A stretch of 64,000 bases of DNA from Nocardioides seonyuensis (GTDB taxonomy: Bacteria; Actinomycetota; Actinomycetes; Propionibacteriales; Nocardioidaceae): NCBI RefSeq assembly GCF_004683965.1, contig NZ_CP038436.1, forward strand, positions 1,054,001-1,118,000, written 5' to 3'. The translations under genes and the position numbers were made by a program. The notes beneath the pieces were generated by a model, which worked only from the letters and a program-made list of their open reading frames with translations, ran no database searches and was not told the origin of the DNA. Of the stretch, positions 7,942 to 17,189 are shown piece after piece. Position 1 is the stretch's first letter; every line of letters starts with the position of its first letter.

Positions 7942-8622
7942 TCAGGGCCGCTCCTCCTCGGCCGCTCCCCCGGCCGAGAACGGCGCGGAGCGGTCTCCCA
8001 CCGGGATCAGGTCACCGGCGGGCTCGGAGTAGCGCACCTGCTTGACGCGGTCGCCCTCGAACACGATCGAGGTGAGCGAGCACAGGGTGCACTGGCGGGT
8101 CTTGGGGTGGTGGAGGTAGCTGCGCTTCTCGAGGAAGAGCCGCGTGGTCCAGATGGGCAGCTGGTGCGACACGATCACGGCCTCGGCGCCCTCGGCTGCC
8201 TCGCGCGCGTCGTGGACGGCGGCCATCATGCGCGCGGCGATCTCGTCGTAGGGCTCCCCCCACGACGGCTTCAGCGGGTTGCGCAGGTGGTGCCACAGGT
8301 GGGGCCGCTTGACGATCGTCCAAGCGCCCTCGCCGAAGCTCAGACCCTCGAAGACGTTGCTCGACTCGAGCACGCGGGGGTCGAGCACCGGACTGAGCCC
8401 GCGGGCCTCGGCCAGCGGCGCGGCGGTCTCCTGGGCACGCTCCAGCGGGGAGCTGCGCATGTGGACGATCTCGCGGTCACCGACCTCGGCGGCGACCCGC
8501 TGGGCCATCTTGTTGCCGAGGTCGGAGAGGTGGAAGCCGTCGCGGCGACCGTAGAGAACGCCTTGGGGGTTGTGCACCTCACCGTGGCGCAGCAGGTGCA
8601 CGATGGTCTCGGTCTGCGACAT
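7942..8622 (-). CDS. Histidine phosphatase family protein
   Basis: A 226-residue member of the phosphoglycerate-mutase-like superfamily. The phosphohistidine motif Leu-Leu-Arg-His-Gly-Glu is at residues 10-15 and a second catalytic His (Val-Ile-Val-Ser-His-Gln) near 162. The substrate is unknown. It corresponds in position to Rv0525, between hemL and the resA-type gene in M. tuberculosis. ATG 8622 follows the hemL stop by two bases, consistent with coupled translation; the longer upstream frame lies inside hemL. Confidence 0.88.
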   Translation of the reverse strand: MSQTETIVHLLRHGEVHNPQGVLYGRRDGFHLSDLGNKMAQRVAAEVGDREIVHMRSSPLERAQETAAPLAEARGLSPVLDPRVLESSNVFEGLSFGEGAWTIVKRPHLWHHLRNPLKPSWGEPYDEIAARMMAAVHDAREAAEGAEAVIVSHQLPIWTTRLFLEKRSYLHHPKTRQCTLCSLTSIVFEGDRVKQVRYSEPAGDLIPVGDRSAPFSAGGAAEEERP

Positions 8623-8624
8623 GG

Positions 8625-9983
8625 TCAGGCTCCTGTGGTGCGGGCGGTCGCGGCCGCCGTGGCGGCAGAGGGCAGGGCGTCGAGGATCGCAGACACCGCG
8701 CGGTCGTCGTGGGCAGCCGACACGAACCAGCACTCGAAGGCCGACGGCGGCAGGTAGACGCCCTGGTCGAGCATCGAGTGGAAGAACGCGGCGTAGGTCG
8801 CGGTGTCCTGGGCCCCTGCCTCGGAGTAGTCGCGGACAGCTCCCTCGCGGAAGAACACCGAGAACATCGTGCCCGCGTGCTGCACGACGTGGGGCACCCC
8901 GGCCGCGGTGAGAGCCTCCGCGACTGCGGAACGGATGGTGGCGGCGGTGGCGTCGAGGCGCTCGTAGACCTCGTCGGTGGCCAGCTGCAGCGTCGCCAGC
9001 CCGGCGGTGGTGGCGATCGGGTTCCCCGAGAGGGTGCCGGCCTGGTAGACGGGGCCCTCGGGCGCGAGGTGCGCCATGACGTCGGAGCGACCGCCGAAGG
9101 CTGCCGCCGGGAAGCCGCCGCCCATCACCTTGCCGAAGGTCATCAGGTCGGGCACCCAGCCCTCGATGGCGCCGTCGAGGCCCCAGCCGCCCTCGCGGGT
9201 GGCGCGGAACCCGGTCATGACCTCGTCGCTGATGAAGAGCGCGCCGTGCTCGCGGCACGTCTGCGCGAGGAAGGAGTTGAAGCCCGGTGCCGGCGGGACG
9301 ACGCCCATGTTGCCGGGGACCGCCTCGGTCACCAGGCAGGCGATGCGGGTGCCGTACTGGGCGAACGCCTCGGTCACCGCATCGCGGTCGTTGTAGGGCA
9401 GCACGATGGTCTCGGCCGCGCTCCCGGCGGGGACGCCGGCGGTGCCAGGGACCGACAGAGGTCGTCCCGGCGTGTGGGCCTGCGAGCCGCGAAGGGTGGC
9501 GACGCCGGAACCCGCGCTGGCCAGCAGCGAGTCGACGTGACCGTGGTAGCAGCCGGCGAACTTCACCACGACGTCGCGCCCGGTGAACCCGCGCGCCAGC
9601 CGTATCGCGGACATCGTCGCCTCGGTGCCGGAGGAGACGAAGCGCACCTGCTCGGCCGGGGTCCTGGAGACGATCTCCTCGGCGAGCTCGACCTCGGGCT
9701 CGGTGGGGGTGCCGTACGACGTCCCGCGCGCGATCGCCGCGGCGATGGCCGCCTGGACCTCGGGATGTGCGTGGCCCAGCAGCATCGGCCCCCACGAGCA
9801 GACGAGGTCGACGTAGTCGTGGCCGTCGACGTCGGTCAGCCAGGCCCCGCTCGCCGAGCGCATGAACCGGGGCGTGCCCCCGACCGCCGCGAAGGCGCGC
9901 ACCGGGGAGTTGACGCCTCCCGGCGTCACGGTCCGCGCCCGCTCGAAGAGGGCCGCGCTCTGCTCGGTGGACACGGGTTTCAC
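8625..9983 (-). CDS. hemL: Glutamate-1-semialdehyde 2,1-aminomutase
   Basis: A PLP enzyme of about 452 residues that converts glutamate-1-semialdehyde to 5-aminolevulinate, the second step of C5-pathway haem synthesis after HemA. The catalytic lysine lies in Thr-Phe-Gly-Lys-Val-Met-Gly-Gly-Gly, and a Ser-Ser-Gly-Thr-Glu-Ala phosphate-binding turn is present. GTG 9983 is chosen because GACAAT lies six bases upstream; GTG 9974 is an alternative. Distance from the other hem genes mirrors the M. tuberculosis order. Confidence 0.94.
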   Translation of the reverse strand: MKPVSTEQSAALFERARTVTPGGVNSPVRAFAAVGGTPRFMRSASGAWLTDVDGHDYVDLVCSWGPMLLGHAHPEVQAAIAAAIARGTSYGTPTEPEVELAEEIVSRTPAEQVRFVSSGTEATMSAIRLARGFTGRDVVVKFAGCYHGHVDSLLASAGSGVATLRGSQAHTPGRPLSVPGTAGVPAGSAAETIVLPYNDRDAVTEAFAQYGTRIACLVTEAVPGNMGVVPPAPGFNSFLAQTCREHGALFISDEVMTGFRATREGGWGLDGAIEGWVPDLMTFGKVMGGGFPAAAFGGRSDVMAHLAPEGPVYQAGTLSGNPIATTAGLATLQLATDEVYERLDATAATIRSAVAEALTAAGVPHVVQHAGTMFSVFFREGAVRDYSEAGAQDTATYAAFFHSMLDQGVYLPPSAFECWFVSAAHDDRAVSAILDALPSAATAAATARTTGA

Positions 9984-9989
9984 CGCCTC

Positions 9990-9995
9990 ATTGTC
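9990..9995 (-). promoter_or_regulatory. Leaderless -10 candidate for hemL
   Basis: GACAAT on the minus strand ends 6 bases before the GTG at 9983 and supports that start. Confidence 0.4.
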
Positions 9996-10092
9996 GCGTA
10001 GCCGCCCAAGCGCACCCAATCCGCCCCCGCGGGAGAGGTTTCACCGCGTGACCAACTGTGAAAACATTCGTTGTGTGTAGGTAGACCACCCT

Positions 10093-10098
10093 GGGGAG
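10093..10098 (+). promoter_or_regulatory. Ribosome-binding site deciding the start at 10107
   Basis: GGGGAG lies 8 bases before ATG 10107. It rules out the longer frame beginning at 10071 and contrasts with the many leaderless genes nearby. Confidence 0.6.
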
Positions 10099-10106
10099 AC
10101 CATCAC

Positions 10107-11321
10107 ATGCCGCTCATGGCTCACGCTCACCGCGCCACTGCCATCGTCCCGCTTGCCCTCATCTCGGCCGCCTGGACCGTCAGCCTCGCCGGGGTGGGGA
10201 CGACCACGGCCAGTGCCGACGACGACCGCGGCGGCACCCTCCCCGACGGCACCAGCCTGCCGGCAGAGGCGGTCGAGGCCCCGGCCAGCGTCTCCCGACC
10301 GGCCAACGGCCGTGTGGGGCTGCCCACGGGCACCGACGCCAGCGGCATCCCGCAGGCCGCGCTCGCCGCCTACCAGCGCGCGCAGGCCGTCATCAACGAG
10401 GCCGACCCGGGCTGCCGCGTGCCGTGGGAGCTGATCGCGGCGATCGGTCGCGTCGAGTCCGACCACGGGCGCTTCGGGGGCAACGAGCTCGACACCAACG
10501 GGGTCGCCCGCCCGGGGATCTACGGCGTGCCCCTCAAGGGCCAGCGCGGGACCCAGCGCATCACCGACACCGACGCCGGCCAGTACGACGACGACACCCG
10601 CTTCGACCGGGCCGTCGGCCCGATGCAGTTCATCCCCTCGACCTGGGCCGTCGTGGGCGTCGACGGCGACAACGACGGCCGGCGCAACCCCCAGGACATC
10701 GACGACTCGGCGCTGGCCGCCGCCGTCTACCTCTGCTCGGGAGAGGACGACCTCTCCGCCGAGCAGGGGCAGCGCGCCTCGGTCTACCGCTACAACCACT
10801 CCAACGACTACGTCGAGCTGGTGCTGGCGTTCATGCGGGCCTACATGGACGGCGACTTCAGCTCGGTGCCCACGGCCGCCGGTCAGCTGCTTCCCGAGCC
10901 CGTCCGCACTGGTGGCGGCAAGGGCGGCCCCGCCAAGGTCAAGGGCGGCGGCTCCGGCTCCAAGGGAGGCGGCAAGGAAGGTGGCAAGGGGACCAAGACC
11001 ACCAAGCCGACTCCCACCCCGACGGCGAAGCCCACGGCGACGCCCACCGCCACGCCCACACAGACGCCGACCTCATCCCCCACCGCCACGCGCACACCCG
11101 AGCCCACCAGCTCTCCCTCGGTCCCGACGACCCTCCCGTCGACGACGCTGCCCACGCTCCTGCCGTCCACGACTCTGCCGCCGCTGCCCACGGCCACCAT
11201 CCCGCAGCCGCTCACCCAGCTGGAGGCCCAGGCCAGGTGTCTCGCCCAGGGTGTGGTCGACAACCCGCTCACGTCGGTCAACGAGCTCAGCGTCTGCATC
11301 GACGGCCTGATGAACCCCTAG
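10107..11321 (+). CDS. Secreted lytic transglycosylase-like protein
   Basis: About 404 residues: a signal peptide (hydrophobic to about residue 32, with a likely Ala-Ser-Ala cleavage site), then an SLT-type domain with the probable catalytic Glu in Ile-Gly-Arg-Val-Glu-Ser-Asp-His and the family motif Gly-Pro-Met-Gln-Phe-Ile-Pro. A Gly/Lys-rich linker, a long Pro-Thr repeat and a C-terminal segment of about 36 residues with two Cys follow. Such enzymes cleave peptidoglycan glycan strands outside the membrane. The Pro-Thr stretch is probably a wall-spanning or O-glycosylated linker. Confidence 0.85.
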   Translation: MPLMAHAHRATAIVPLALISAAWTVSLAGVGTTTASADDDRGGTLPDGTSLPAEAVEAPASVSRPANGRVGLPTGTDASGIPQAALAAYQRAQAVINEADPGCRVPWELIAAIGRVESDHGRFGGNELDTNGVARPGIYGVPLKGQRGTQRITDTDAGQYDDDTRFDRAVGPMQFIPSTWAVVGVDGDNDGRRNPQDIDDSALAAAVYLCSGEDDLSAEQGQRASVYRYNHSNDYVELVLAFMRAYMDGDFSSVPTAAGQLLPEPVRTGGGKGGPAKVKGGGSGSKGGGKEGGKGTKTTKPTPTPTAKPTATPTATPTQTPTSSPTATRTPEPTSSPSVPTTLPSTTLPTLLPSTTLPPLPTATIPQPLTQLEAQARCLAQGVVDNPLTSVNELSVCIDGLMNP

Positions 11322-11345
11322 GGTCCCAGTCCCCGCCCGTCGGAG

Positions 11346-11425
11346 TCACCGGCTACCCGGTGGTTCCTCGGGATATCGACCGTTGCAACGGGCAGGAACC
11401 GTGTCAGTCACCGGGTAGCCGGTGA
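11346..11425. repeat. Nested three-level palindrome between convergent genes
   Basis: The outer arms are a perfect 17-bp inverted repeat (TCACCGGCTACCCGGTG at 11346-11362, complement at 11409-11425). Inside are GGTTCCT/AGGAACC arms (11362-11368 and 11394-11400) and a central 12-bp palindrome CCGTTGCAACGG (11380-11391). It may act as a bidirectional terminator for the transglycosylase and hemB, or be a small mobile palindromic repeat. No T-run follows. Confidence 0.7.
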
Positions 11426-11439
11426 TCGCGACGGAGGGC

Positions 11440-12441
11440 TCAGCGAGCGAGGAGGCGGGCGGCCTCGGCGGCCCAGTAGGTGAGGACGACGTCGGCGCCG
11501 GCGCGCCGGATCGACGTCAACGTCTCCAGGATCGCCGCCTCGCGGTCGATCCAGCCGTTGGCAGCGGCCGCCTCGACCATGGCGTACTCGCCGGAGATGT
11601 TGTAGGCCGCGACCGGGACGTCGACGGCGTCACGCACGCGGCGTACGACGTCGAGGTAGGCGAGCGCGGGCTTCACCATGACGATGTCGGCCCCCTCGGC
11701 GACGTCGAGGAGGGCCTCGCGGACGCCCTCGGCGCCGTTGGCGGGGTCCTGCTGGTAGGTGCGGCGGTCACCCTCGAGCGAGGAGTCCACCGCCTCGCGG
11801 AAGGGACCGAAGAAGGCGGAGGCGTACTTGGCGGAGTAGGCGAGGATCGAGACCCCGCTGTGCTCGGCGGCGTCGAGCGCTTCGCGGATGACCCGCACCT
11901 GGCCGTCCATCATCCCGCTGGGCCCGACCATGTCGACGCCCGCCTCGGCCTGGGCCAGGGCCATCTGGGCGTAGGCGGCGAGGGTCTTGTCGTTGTCGAC
12001 CTCCCCGTCCGGGGTCAGCAGCCCGCAGTGGCCGTGGTCGGTGAACTCGTCGAGGCACAGGTCGCTCATCACCGTGAGCTGGTCGCCGACCTCGGCGACC
12101 ACGTCGGTGATGGCGAGGTTGAGGACCCCGGCAGGGTCGATGCCGCCCGAGCCGACGGCGTCCTTCTCGAGGGGGATGCCGAAGAGCATCACCCCGCCCA
12201 GGCCGAGCTCGGCGGCCTCGGCGACGGCACGCCGCAGGCTGTCGCGGGAGTGCTGGACGACGCCGGGCATGGACGAGATGGGACGCGGCTCGTCCAGCCC
12301 CTCCCTGACGAAGAGCGGCAGCACGAGCTGGCGCGCCTCCAGGGAGGTCTCGGCGACCATCCGCCGCAGCGCGGGGGTACGACGGAGCCGTCGCGGCCGC
12401 AGCGTGGGGGTGGTGACCGCCTGGTTCTGGTCCTCGCTCAC
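11440..12441 (-). CDS. hemB: Delta-aminolevulinic acid dehydratase (porphobilinogen synthase)
   Basis: A 333-residue enzyme that condenses two 5-aminolevulinate molecules to porphobilinogen. The two Schiff-base lysines are visible in Ala-Tyr-Ser-Ala-Lys-Tyr-Ala-Ser (about 204) and Val-Lys-Pro-Ala (about 257). Asp-Glu-Phe and Gly-His-Cys-Gly near residues 130-140 belong to the metal/lid region. Last gene of the rex-hem group, 10 bases after hemD. Confidence 0.95.
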   Translation of the reverse strand: MSEDQNQAVTTPTLRPRRLRRTPALRRMVAETSLEARQLVLPLFVREGLDEPRPISSMPGVVQHSRDSLRRAVAEAAELGLGGVMLFGIPLEKDAVGSGGIDPAGVLNLAITDVVAEVGDQLTVMSDLCLDEFTDHGHCGLLTPDGEVDNDKTLAAYAQMALAQAEAGVDMVGPSGMMDGQVRVIREALDAAEHSGVSILAYSAKYASAFFGPFREAVDSSLEGDRRTYQQDPANGAEGVREALLDVAEGADIVMVKPALAYLDVVRRVRDAVDVPVAAYNISGEYAMVEAAAANGWIDREAAILETLTSIRRAGADVVLTYWAAEAARLLAR

Positions 12442-12451
12442 TGCCCGACGC

Positions 12452-14095
12452 TCACTTGGCTCGGATCTTCCGGCGACCGGCAGGGGTGCGCTGGCTCGGC
12501 CGGGTCACGGCCTCCCCCGCCTCGATCATCGCCAGGCGGCGGGCGGCACCGAAGTCGGCGAGGGCGTCGACCAGGACGTCGATGTCGGGCTTCGGGGCCA
12601 GGACGTCGACCCGCAGGCCGTGCTCCTCGGCGGTCTTGGCCGTGGCAGGCCCGATCACCGCGATGACCGTCGAGGGGTGCGGCTTGCCGGCGATGCCGAC
12701 CAGGTTGCGCACGGTCGAGGAGGAGGTGAAGACCACCGCGTCGAACTTGCCGGTCTTGATGGCGTCGCGGGTCGGCGCCGGCGGCGGCGTGGCCCGCACG
12801 GTGCGGTAGGCCGTGACGTCGTCGCACTCCCAGCCGAGGTCGACGAGCCCGGCGACGAGGTTCTCGGTGGCGATGTCGGCTCGAGGCAGGAAGACGCGGT
12901 TGATCGGGTCGAGCACCTCGTCGTACGGCGGCCACTCGGCGAGCAGGCCGGCCGCGGACTGCTCACCGGTCGGCACGAGGTCGGCCCGCAGGCCCCAGGC
13001 GGCGATCGCCTCGGCCGTCTTGTCGCCGACCGCGGCGATCTTGAGCCCGGAGAACGCGCGCGCGTCGAGGCCGTACTCCTCGAACTTCTCGCGCACCGCC
13101 TTGACGGCGTTGACGGAGGTGAAGGCGATCCACTCGTAGCGTCCCTCCACGAGGCCGCGGACGGCCTTGTCCATCTGGAGGGGGTTGCGCGGGGGCTCGA
13201 CGGAGATGGTCGGGACCTCGTCGGGGACGGCGCCGTACTCGCGCAGGCTGCGTGAGAGCGCGCCGGCCTGGTCCTTGGTGCGCGGGACGAGCACCCGCCA
13301 CCCGAAGAGCGGCTTGGTCTCGAACCACGACAGGGTCTGGCGCAGGTCGACGACATCGCCGATCACGATGATCGCAGGCGGCTGGGTGCGGGCCGCGCGG
13401 ACGGCCGCGCCGACCTCGCCCAGCGTCGAGATGAGGGTGTCCTGGTCGGTGGTCGTGCCGACGCGGGTCACCGCCACCGGCGTCTCGGCCGAACGACCGG
13501 CGGCGATCAGGGCCTTGGCGCACTCGGTGATGGTGCCGACCCCGGAGAGCAGGACCAGCGTGCGGTCGTCGGCGTAGAGGCTCCAGTCGACCTTCTCGCC
13601 GCAGGTCACCACGGCCATCTCCCGGTGGGCCTTCGTGGTGAGCGGGATGCCGGCGTAGGCCGGGACAGCGCTGACCGACGAGACGCCGGGCACGATCTCG
13701 AAACCGACCCCGGCCTTGACGCAGGCCTGGGCCTCCTCGGGACCCGAGGCGTAGAGGAACGGGTCGCCGGTCATCAGCCGCACGACGCGCTGCTTCTTGC
13801 CGTGGCGTACGACGACGCGCCCGCGCGCGGCGTGCGTCAGCGGCTGGCCGTCCTCGCCGAAGCCGCCGTCGACGAACTGCGGGCCGGACTCGCTGTCCTC
13901 GGTGAGGCCGAGGACGGTCCGGACGAGCTCGACGTGCTCGGGGACCTCGGTCACGACGACCTCGGCACTGCGGAGCAGCTCGACGGCGCGCACGGTGAGG
14001 AGCCCGGGGTCGCCCGGTCCGCTCCCGACGAACGACACCCAACCGGGGAGCGTGGCGGTCCTGCTGGTGGTGGCGCTGTCCTGTGCTCGCGTCAT
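12452..14095 (-). CDS. hemD: Bifunctional uroporphyrinogen-III C-methyltransferase / uroporphyrinogen-III synthase
   Basis: About 547 residues with two fused enzymes. The N-terminal half is a SUMT/CobA-type methyltransferase (Gly-Ser-Gly-Pro-Gly-Asp-Pro-Gly-Leu near residue 21 and a Thr-Gly-Asp-Pro-Phe SAM loop). The C-terminal half (from about 280) is a HemD synthase (Val-Pro-Arg-Thr-Lys; Phe-Thr-Ser-Val-Asn-Ala; Ser-Ser-Ser-Thr-Val-Arg). Together they close the tetrapyrrole ring and begin the sirohaem/B12 branch. The fusion is usual in actinobacteria. ATG 14095 overlaps the hemC stop (ATGA). Confidence 0.92.
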   Translation of the reverse strand: MTRAQDSATTSRTATLPGWVSFVGSGPGDPGLLTVRAVELLRSAEVVVTEVPEHVELVRTVLGLTEDSESGPQFVDGGFGEDGQPLTHAARGRVVVRHGKKQRVVRLMTGDPFLYASGPEEAQACVKAGVGFEIVPGVSSVSAVPAYAGIPLTTKAHREMAVVTCGEKVDWSLYADDRTLVLLSGVGTITECAKALIAAGRSAETPVAVTRVGTTTDQDTLISTLGEVGAAVRAARTQPPAIIVIGDVVDLRQTLSWFETKPLFGWRVLVPRTKDQAGALSRSLREYGAVPDEVPTISVEPPRNPLQMDKAVRGLVEGRYEWIAFTSVNAVKAVREKFEEYGLDARAFSGLKIAAVGDKTAEAIAAWGLRADLVPTGEQSAAGLLAEWPPYDEVLDPINRVFLPRADIATENLVAGLVDLGWECDDVTAYRTVRATPPPAPTRDAIKTGKFDAVVFTSSSTVRNLVGIAGKPHPSTVIAVIGPATAKTAEEHGLRVDVLAPKPDIDVLVDALADFGAARRLAMIEAGEAVTRPSQRTPAGRRKIRAK

Positions 14096-15054
14096 GCCTG
14101 CTGCTTCCTCACTGGTGGTGCTTGCGGGGTGGGTGGAATCAGGTCTGCTGCTCCGTCGTCGAGCATCTCGCTCGCGAGGCGGAGTCCGATGGCCTCGGCC
14201 TGGTCGACCGGGCCGGTTGCGCTCTTGCGCACGGAGAGGGCGCCGTCGAGCGAGAGCGCGGCGGCGCGGATCCAGAGCTCGTCGCCGTCGTCCCCCTCGA
14301 CCACCTCGGCGAGGGTGCCCAGGGGCGCCGAGCAGCCGGCCTCGAGTGCTGCCAGCACCGCTCGCTCGGCAGTCACGGCCGCTCGGGTCGGGCCGTGGTC
14401 GAGAGAGCCCAGCAAGGCGACGAGCTCGGCGTCCTCGGAGCGGCACTCGATCGCGAGCGCGCCCTGCCCGGGAGCGGGCAGCACCTGGATCGGGTCGAGC
14501 ACCTCGGTCGCCTCGTCGAGCCTGCCCAGGCGGGCCAGGCCTGCGCGGGCCAGCACGATGGCGTCGTAGTCGCCGGCCCTGAGCTTGCGGATGCGCGAGT
14601 CGACGTTGCCGCGGATGTCGACCAGGTCGAGGCCCAGGCCCAGCGCCGCCAGCTGGCTGACGCGACGCGGGGAGCCGGTGCCGACTCGGCTGCCCGGTGG
14701 CAGCTCGCCCAGCGTGAGGCCGTCACGGGCGACGAGGACGTCGCGGGCGTCCTCCCGGGGCGGCGTGGCCGCCAGCGTGATGCCTTCGTGGGGGTAGGTC
14801 GGGATGTCCTTGAGGGAGTGCACCGCCAGGTCACAGTCGCCCCGGAGCAGGGCATCGCGCAGGGCGCTGACGAAGATGCCGGTGCCGCCGAACGTCGTGA
14901 GCGGGGCGGTGCTCGTGTCGCCCTCGGTGCTGATCTCCACCAGCTCGACCTCGCGGCCGAGCTCGCGGATCATGTCGGCGACGTGCCCGGACTGGGTCGT
15001 GGCCAGCTCGGAGGCCCGGGTGCCCAGGCGCAGCGTGCTCGTGGCTACGGTCAC
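14092..15054 (-). CDS. hemC: Hydroxymethylbilane synthase (porphobilinogen deaminase)
   Basis: A 320-residue enzyme that polymerises four porphobilinogens. The dipyrromethane-cofactor cysteine is in Glu-Ala-Gly-Cys-Ser-Ala-Pro (about residue 241). Arg-rich substrate motifs such as Gly-Thr-Arg-Ala-Ser (11-15) and Gly-Ser-Pro-Arg-Arg near 130 are present. GTG start overlapping the hemA stop (GTGA), and stop overlapping the hemD start, so the genes are tightly coupled. Confidence 0.95.
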   Translation of the reverse strand: MTVATSTLRLGTRASELATTQSGHVADMIRELGREVELVEISTEGDTSTAPLTTFGGTGIFVSALRDALLRGDCDLAVHSLKDIPTYPHEGITLAATPPREDARDVLVARDGLTLGELPPGSRVGTGSPRRVSQLAALGLGLDLVDIRGNVDSRIRKLRAGDYDAIVLARAGLARLGRLDEATEVLDPIQVLPAPGQGALAIECRSEDAELVALLGSLDHGPTRAAVTAERAVLAALEAGCSAPLGTLAEVVEGDDGDELWIRAAALSLDGALSVRKSATGPVDQAEAIGLRLASEMLDDGAADLIPPTPQAPPVRKQQA

Positions 15055-16337
15055 TGGGGTCCCTCCGCCCTGGTCACTGCCTCGACCGCCTCTGGGTCGA
15101 GGCGGAAGAGGTCTGCGAGGGCGGTGGCGTAGGAGACCGCGCCTTCCTCGCCGGCGAGCTCCTTGACCCGGACGGTCGGCTCGTGGAGCAGCTTGTCGGC
15201 GACCCTGCGGACGGTGTGGAGCACCTCGGCCCGTGTCGCCTCGTCCAGGTCTGGCAGGCGAGCTGCCAGGCGGGACATCTCGGCGTCGACGACCGACGTC
15301 GCCATCGAGCGCAGCGCCACCACGGTGGGGGTGACCGCGGCCTGGCGACGCACCGCCAGGAACGCCGCGATCTCCTGCGCCACGATGTCGCGGACGTCCT
15401 CGACACCGCTGGCTGCGGCCGTGTCGCGCAGCTCCTGGGCGAGCCCGGCCAGGCCGATGAGCTCCACTCCGGGCAGGTCGACGACCGTGGGGTCGACGTC
15501 GTGGGGCAGGGCCAGGTCGATCACCGAGAGCGGCCGGGACACCCCGGTGCGTGCGGCGGCGAGCGCCTCCTGGGTGATGAGCACCCCGGCCGCGCCGGTG
15601 CAGGCCACCACCAGGTCGGCCGACCGGAGCTCGGCCGAGAGCTCGGAGAGCGGCGCCGAGCGGGCGTCGTACTCCTCGGCGAGGCGGACGGCGTTGGACG
15701 AGGTGCGGTTGAGGACGACGATGTCGCGGGCGCCGCGCCGGGAGACGGTCGCGACCGCGAGCGAGGCCATGGCGCCTGCGCCGAGCACGACGACCCGTGC
15801 CCCGTCGACAGGGACCGCCGAGCGCTCGAGGGCTGTGCTCACCAGAGAGGGAGCCGCACGGTCGATGTCGGTCTCGGCGCGGGAGCGCTTGCCGACGCGC
15901 AGCGCCTGCTGGAACAGCACGTTGAGCGCAGGGCCGACGGTGCCGGTCTCCTGCCCCAGACGCAGGGCCTCACGCGTCTGGCCCAAGATCTGGCCCTCGC
16001 CGAGCACCATCGAGTCGAGGCCGGCGGCGACGTTGAACAGGTGGGCGACCGCGCCCTCGTCGTAGTGGACGTAGAGGTGGGGCAACAGCTCCTCGCTGCC
16101 CGCCTGCGCTCGCACCGTGAGCAGGCGGGAGACCTCGTCGACGGTGTCGTGGAAGCGGTCGACGTCTGCGTAGACCTCGAGCCGGTTGCAGGTCGCGATC
16201 GCGGTCGCCTCGGTGACGTGGGTGCCCTCGACGACCTCGCCGAGCAGCTTGACGACGGCGTCCCTGTCGAGGGCGAGGCGCTCCAGCACCGCGACCGGCG
16301 CCGACCGGTGGGAGATGCCCACGACCAGGACGCTCAT
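15051..16337 (-). CDS. hemA: Glutamyl-tRNA reductase
   Basis: A 428-residue NADPH enzyme that makes glutamate-1-semialdehyde from glutamyl-tRNA, the committed step of the C5 pathway. The catalytic Cys lies in Ala-Thr-Cys-Asn-Arg-Leu-Glu-Val-Tyr (about 48-56), followed by Gly-Glu-Gly-Gln-Ile-Leu-Gly-Gln and the Rossmann segment Val-Leu-Gly-Ala-Gly-Ala-Met. ATG 16337 overlaps the rex stop. Being in the rex transcript ties haem synthesis to the NADH/NAD ratio. Confidence 0.95.
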   Translation of the reverse strand: MSVLVVGISHRSAPVAVLERLALDRDAVVKLLGEVVEGTHVTEATAIATCNRLEVYADVDRFHDTVDEVSRLLTVRAQAGSEELLPHLYVHYDEGAVAHLFNVAAGLDSMVLGEGQILGQTREALRLGQETGTVGPALNVLFQQALRVGKRSRAETDIDRAAPSLVSTALERSAVPVDGARVVVLGAGAMASLAVATVSRRGARDIVVLNRTSSNAVRLAEEYDARSAPLSELSAELRSADLVVACTGAAGVLITQEALAAARTGVSRPLSVIDLALPHDVDPTVVDLPGVELIGLAGLAQELRDTAAASGVEDVRDIVAQEIAAFLAVRRQAAVTPTVVALRSMATSVVDAEMSRLAARLPDLDEATRAEVLHTVRRVADKLLHEPTVRVKELAGEEGAVSYATALADLFRLDPEAVEAVTRAEGPQ

Positions 16338-17011
16338 CGCACGACCTCCCGGGCGTCGGCTCCGGCGGCCTTGCGCTGCTCGTGGTAGGCCAGGATCTGC
16401 AGCTCGATGGAGAGGTCGACCTTGCGCACGTCGACGCCGTCGGGCACGGAGATCACGCCGGGGGCGAAGTTGAGGATGCTCGTGATGCCGGCGGCGACCA
16501 TCCTGTCCGCCACCGCCTGGGCCGCGACCGCGGGAGTGGCGATGACGCCGATCGCGACGCCGCTCTCGACCACGATGTGCTCGAGCTCGTCGAAGGGACG
16601 CACCTCGATGCCGGCGACGAGCTCGTCGTGGCGCCTCGGGTCGGCGTCGAGCAGGGCCACGACACGGAAGCCACGGCTGCGGAAGCCGGAGTAGTTGGCG
16701 AGCGCGTGACCGAGGTTGCCGATCCCCACGATGACCACGGGCCAGTCCTGGGTGACGCCGATCTCGCGGGCGATCTGGTAGGTGAGGTACTCGACGTCGT
16801 AGCCGACGCCGCGGGTGCCGTAGCTGCCGAGGTAGGAGAGGTCCTTGCGCAGCTTGGCGCTGTTGACGCCAGCAGCAGCCGCGAGCTCCTCGCTGGAGCA
16901 GGTCGCGGTGCCCGCGTCTGCCAGCGTCGTGAGGGCACGCAGGTAGACGGGCAGCCGCGCGACGGTCGCCTCGGGGATGTCCCGGGCGGCATCGGGGTTC
17001 CGTGCGGTCAT
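16334..17011 (-). CDS. rex: Redox-sensing transcriptional repressor Rex
   Basis: 225 residues: an N-terminal winged-helix region (Leu-Pro-Val-Tyr-Leu-Arg-Ala-Leu; Lys-Leu-Arg-Lys-Asp-Leu-Ser-Tyr-Leu-Gly, about 52-61) and a C-terminal NADH-binding Rossmann domain (Val-Gly-Ile-Gly-Asn-Leu-Gly-His-Ala). Rex leaves DNA when NADH is high. First gene of rex-hemA-hemC-hemD-hemB, as in Streptomyces coelicolor, where the operon is known to be autoregulated. A purine-rich GGAGAG precedes the ATG, and a Rex site covers the promoter. Confidence 0.95.
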   Translation of the reverse strand: MTARNPDAARDIPEATVARLPVYLRALTTLADAGTATCSSEELAAAAGVNSAKLRKDLSYLGSYGTRGVGYDVEYLTYQIAREIGVTQDWPVVIVGIGNLGHALANYSGFRSRGFRVVALLDADPRRHDELVAGIEVRPFDELEHIVVESGVAIGVIATPAVAAQAVADRMVAAGITSILNFAPGVISVPDGVDVRKVDLSIELQILAYHEQRKAAGADAREVVR

Positions 17012-17091
17012 GCGTCTTCTCTCCAGCCACGTCGAACCGGCCCGGTGGATCGGATTTCCGGAGGGCCTGGTCAGGTCGCCATGACCCGGTC

Positions 17092-17120
17092 ACTGTAGGA
17101 GTTTGTGAACGGGAGAACAA
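17092..17120 (-). promoter_or_regulatory. rex-hem promoter with overlapping Rex operator
   Basis: On the minus strand: -35 TTGTTC (17120-17115), 17 bases, -10 TACAGT (17097-17092). The operator TTGTTC-TCCCGT-TCACAA (17120-17103) matches the Rex consensus TTGTGA-N6-TCACAA at 10 of 12 defined positions and lies over the -35 box and spacer, where binding would block RNA polymerase. Predicted leader to the rex ATG is about 70 bases. Confidence 0.7.
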
Positions 17121-17189
17121 AACGAGTCCGGTCTGCGGCTAGCACATGTGAGAAGCAGCACCCCGCCGGGGGTTGCCTCGGCGAGCGCC

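Noticed and set aside
17071..17082. Three-codon upstream reading frame in the rex leader
   Set aside because: ATG-GCG-ACC-TGA lies a few bases after the predicted transcription start, but nothing shows that it is translated or regulatory.
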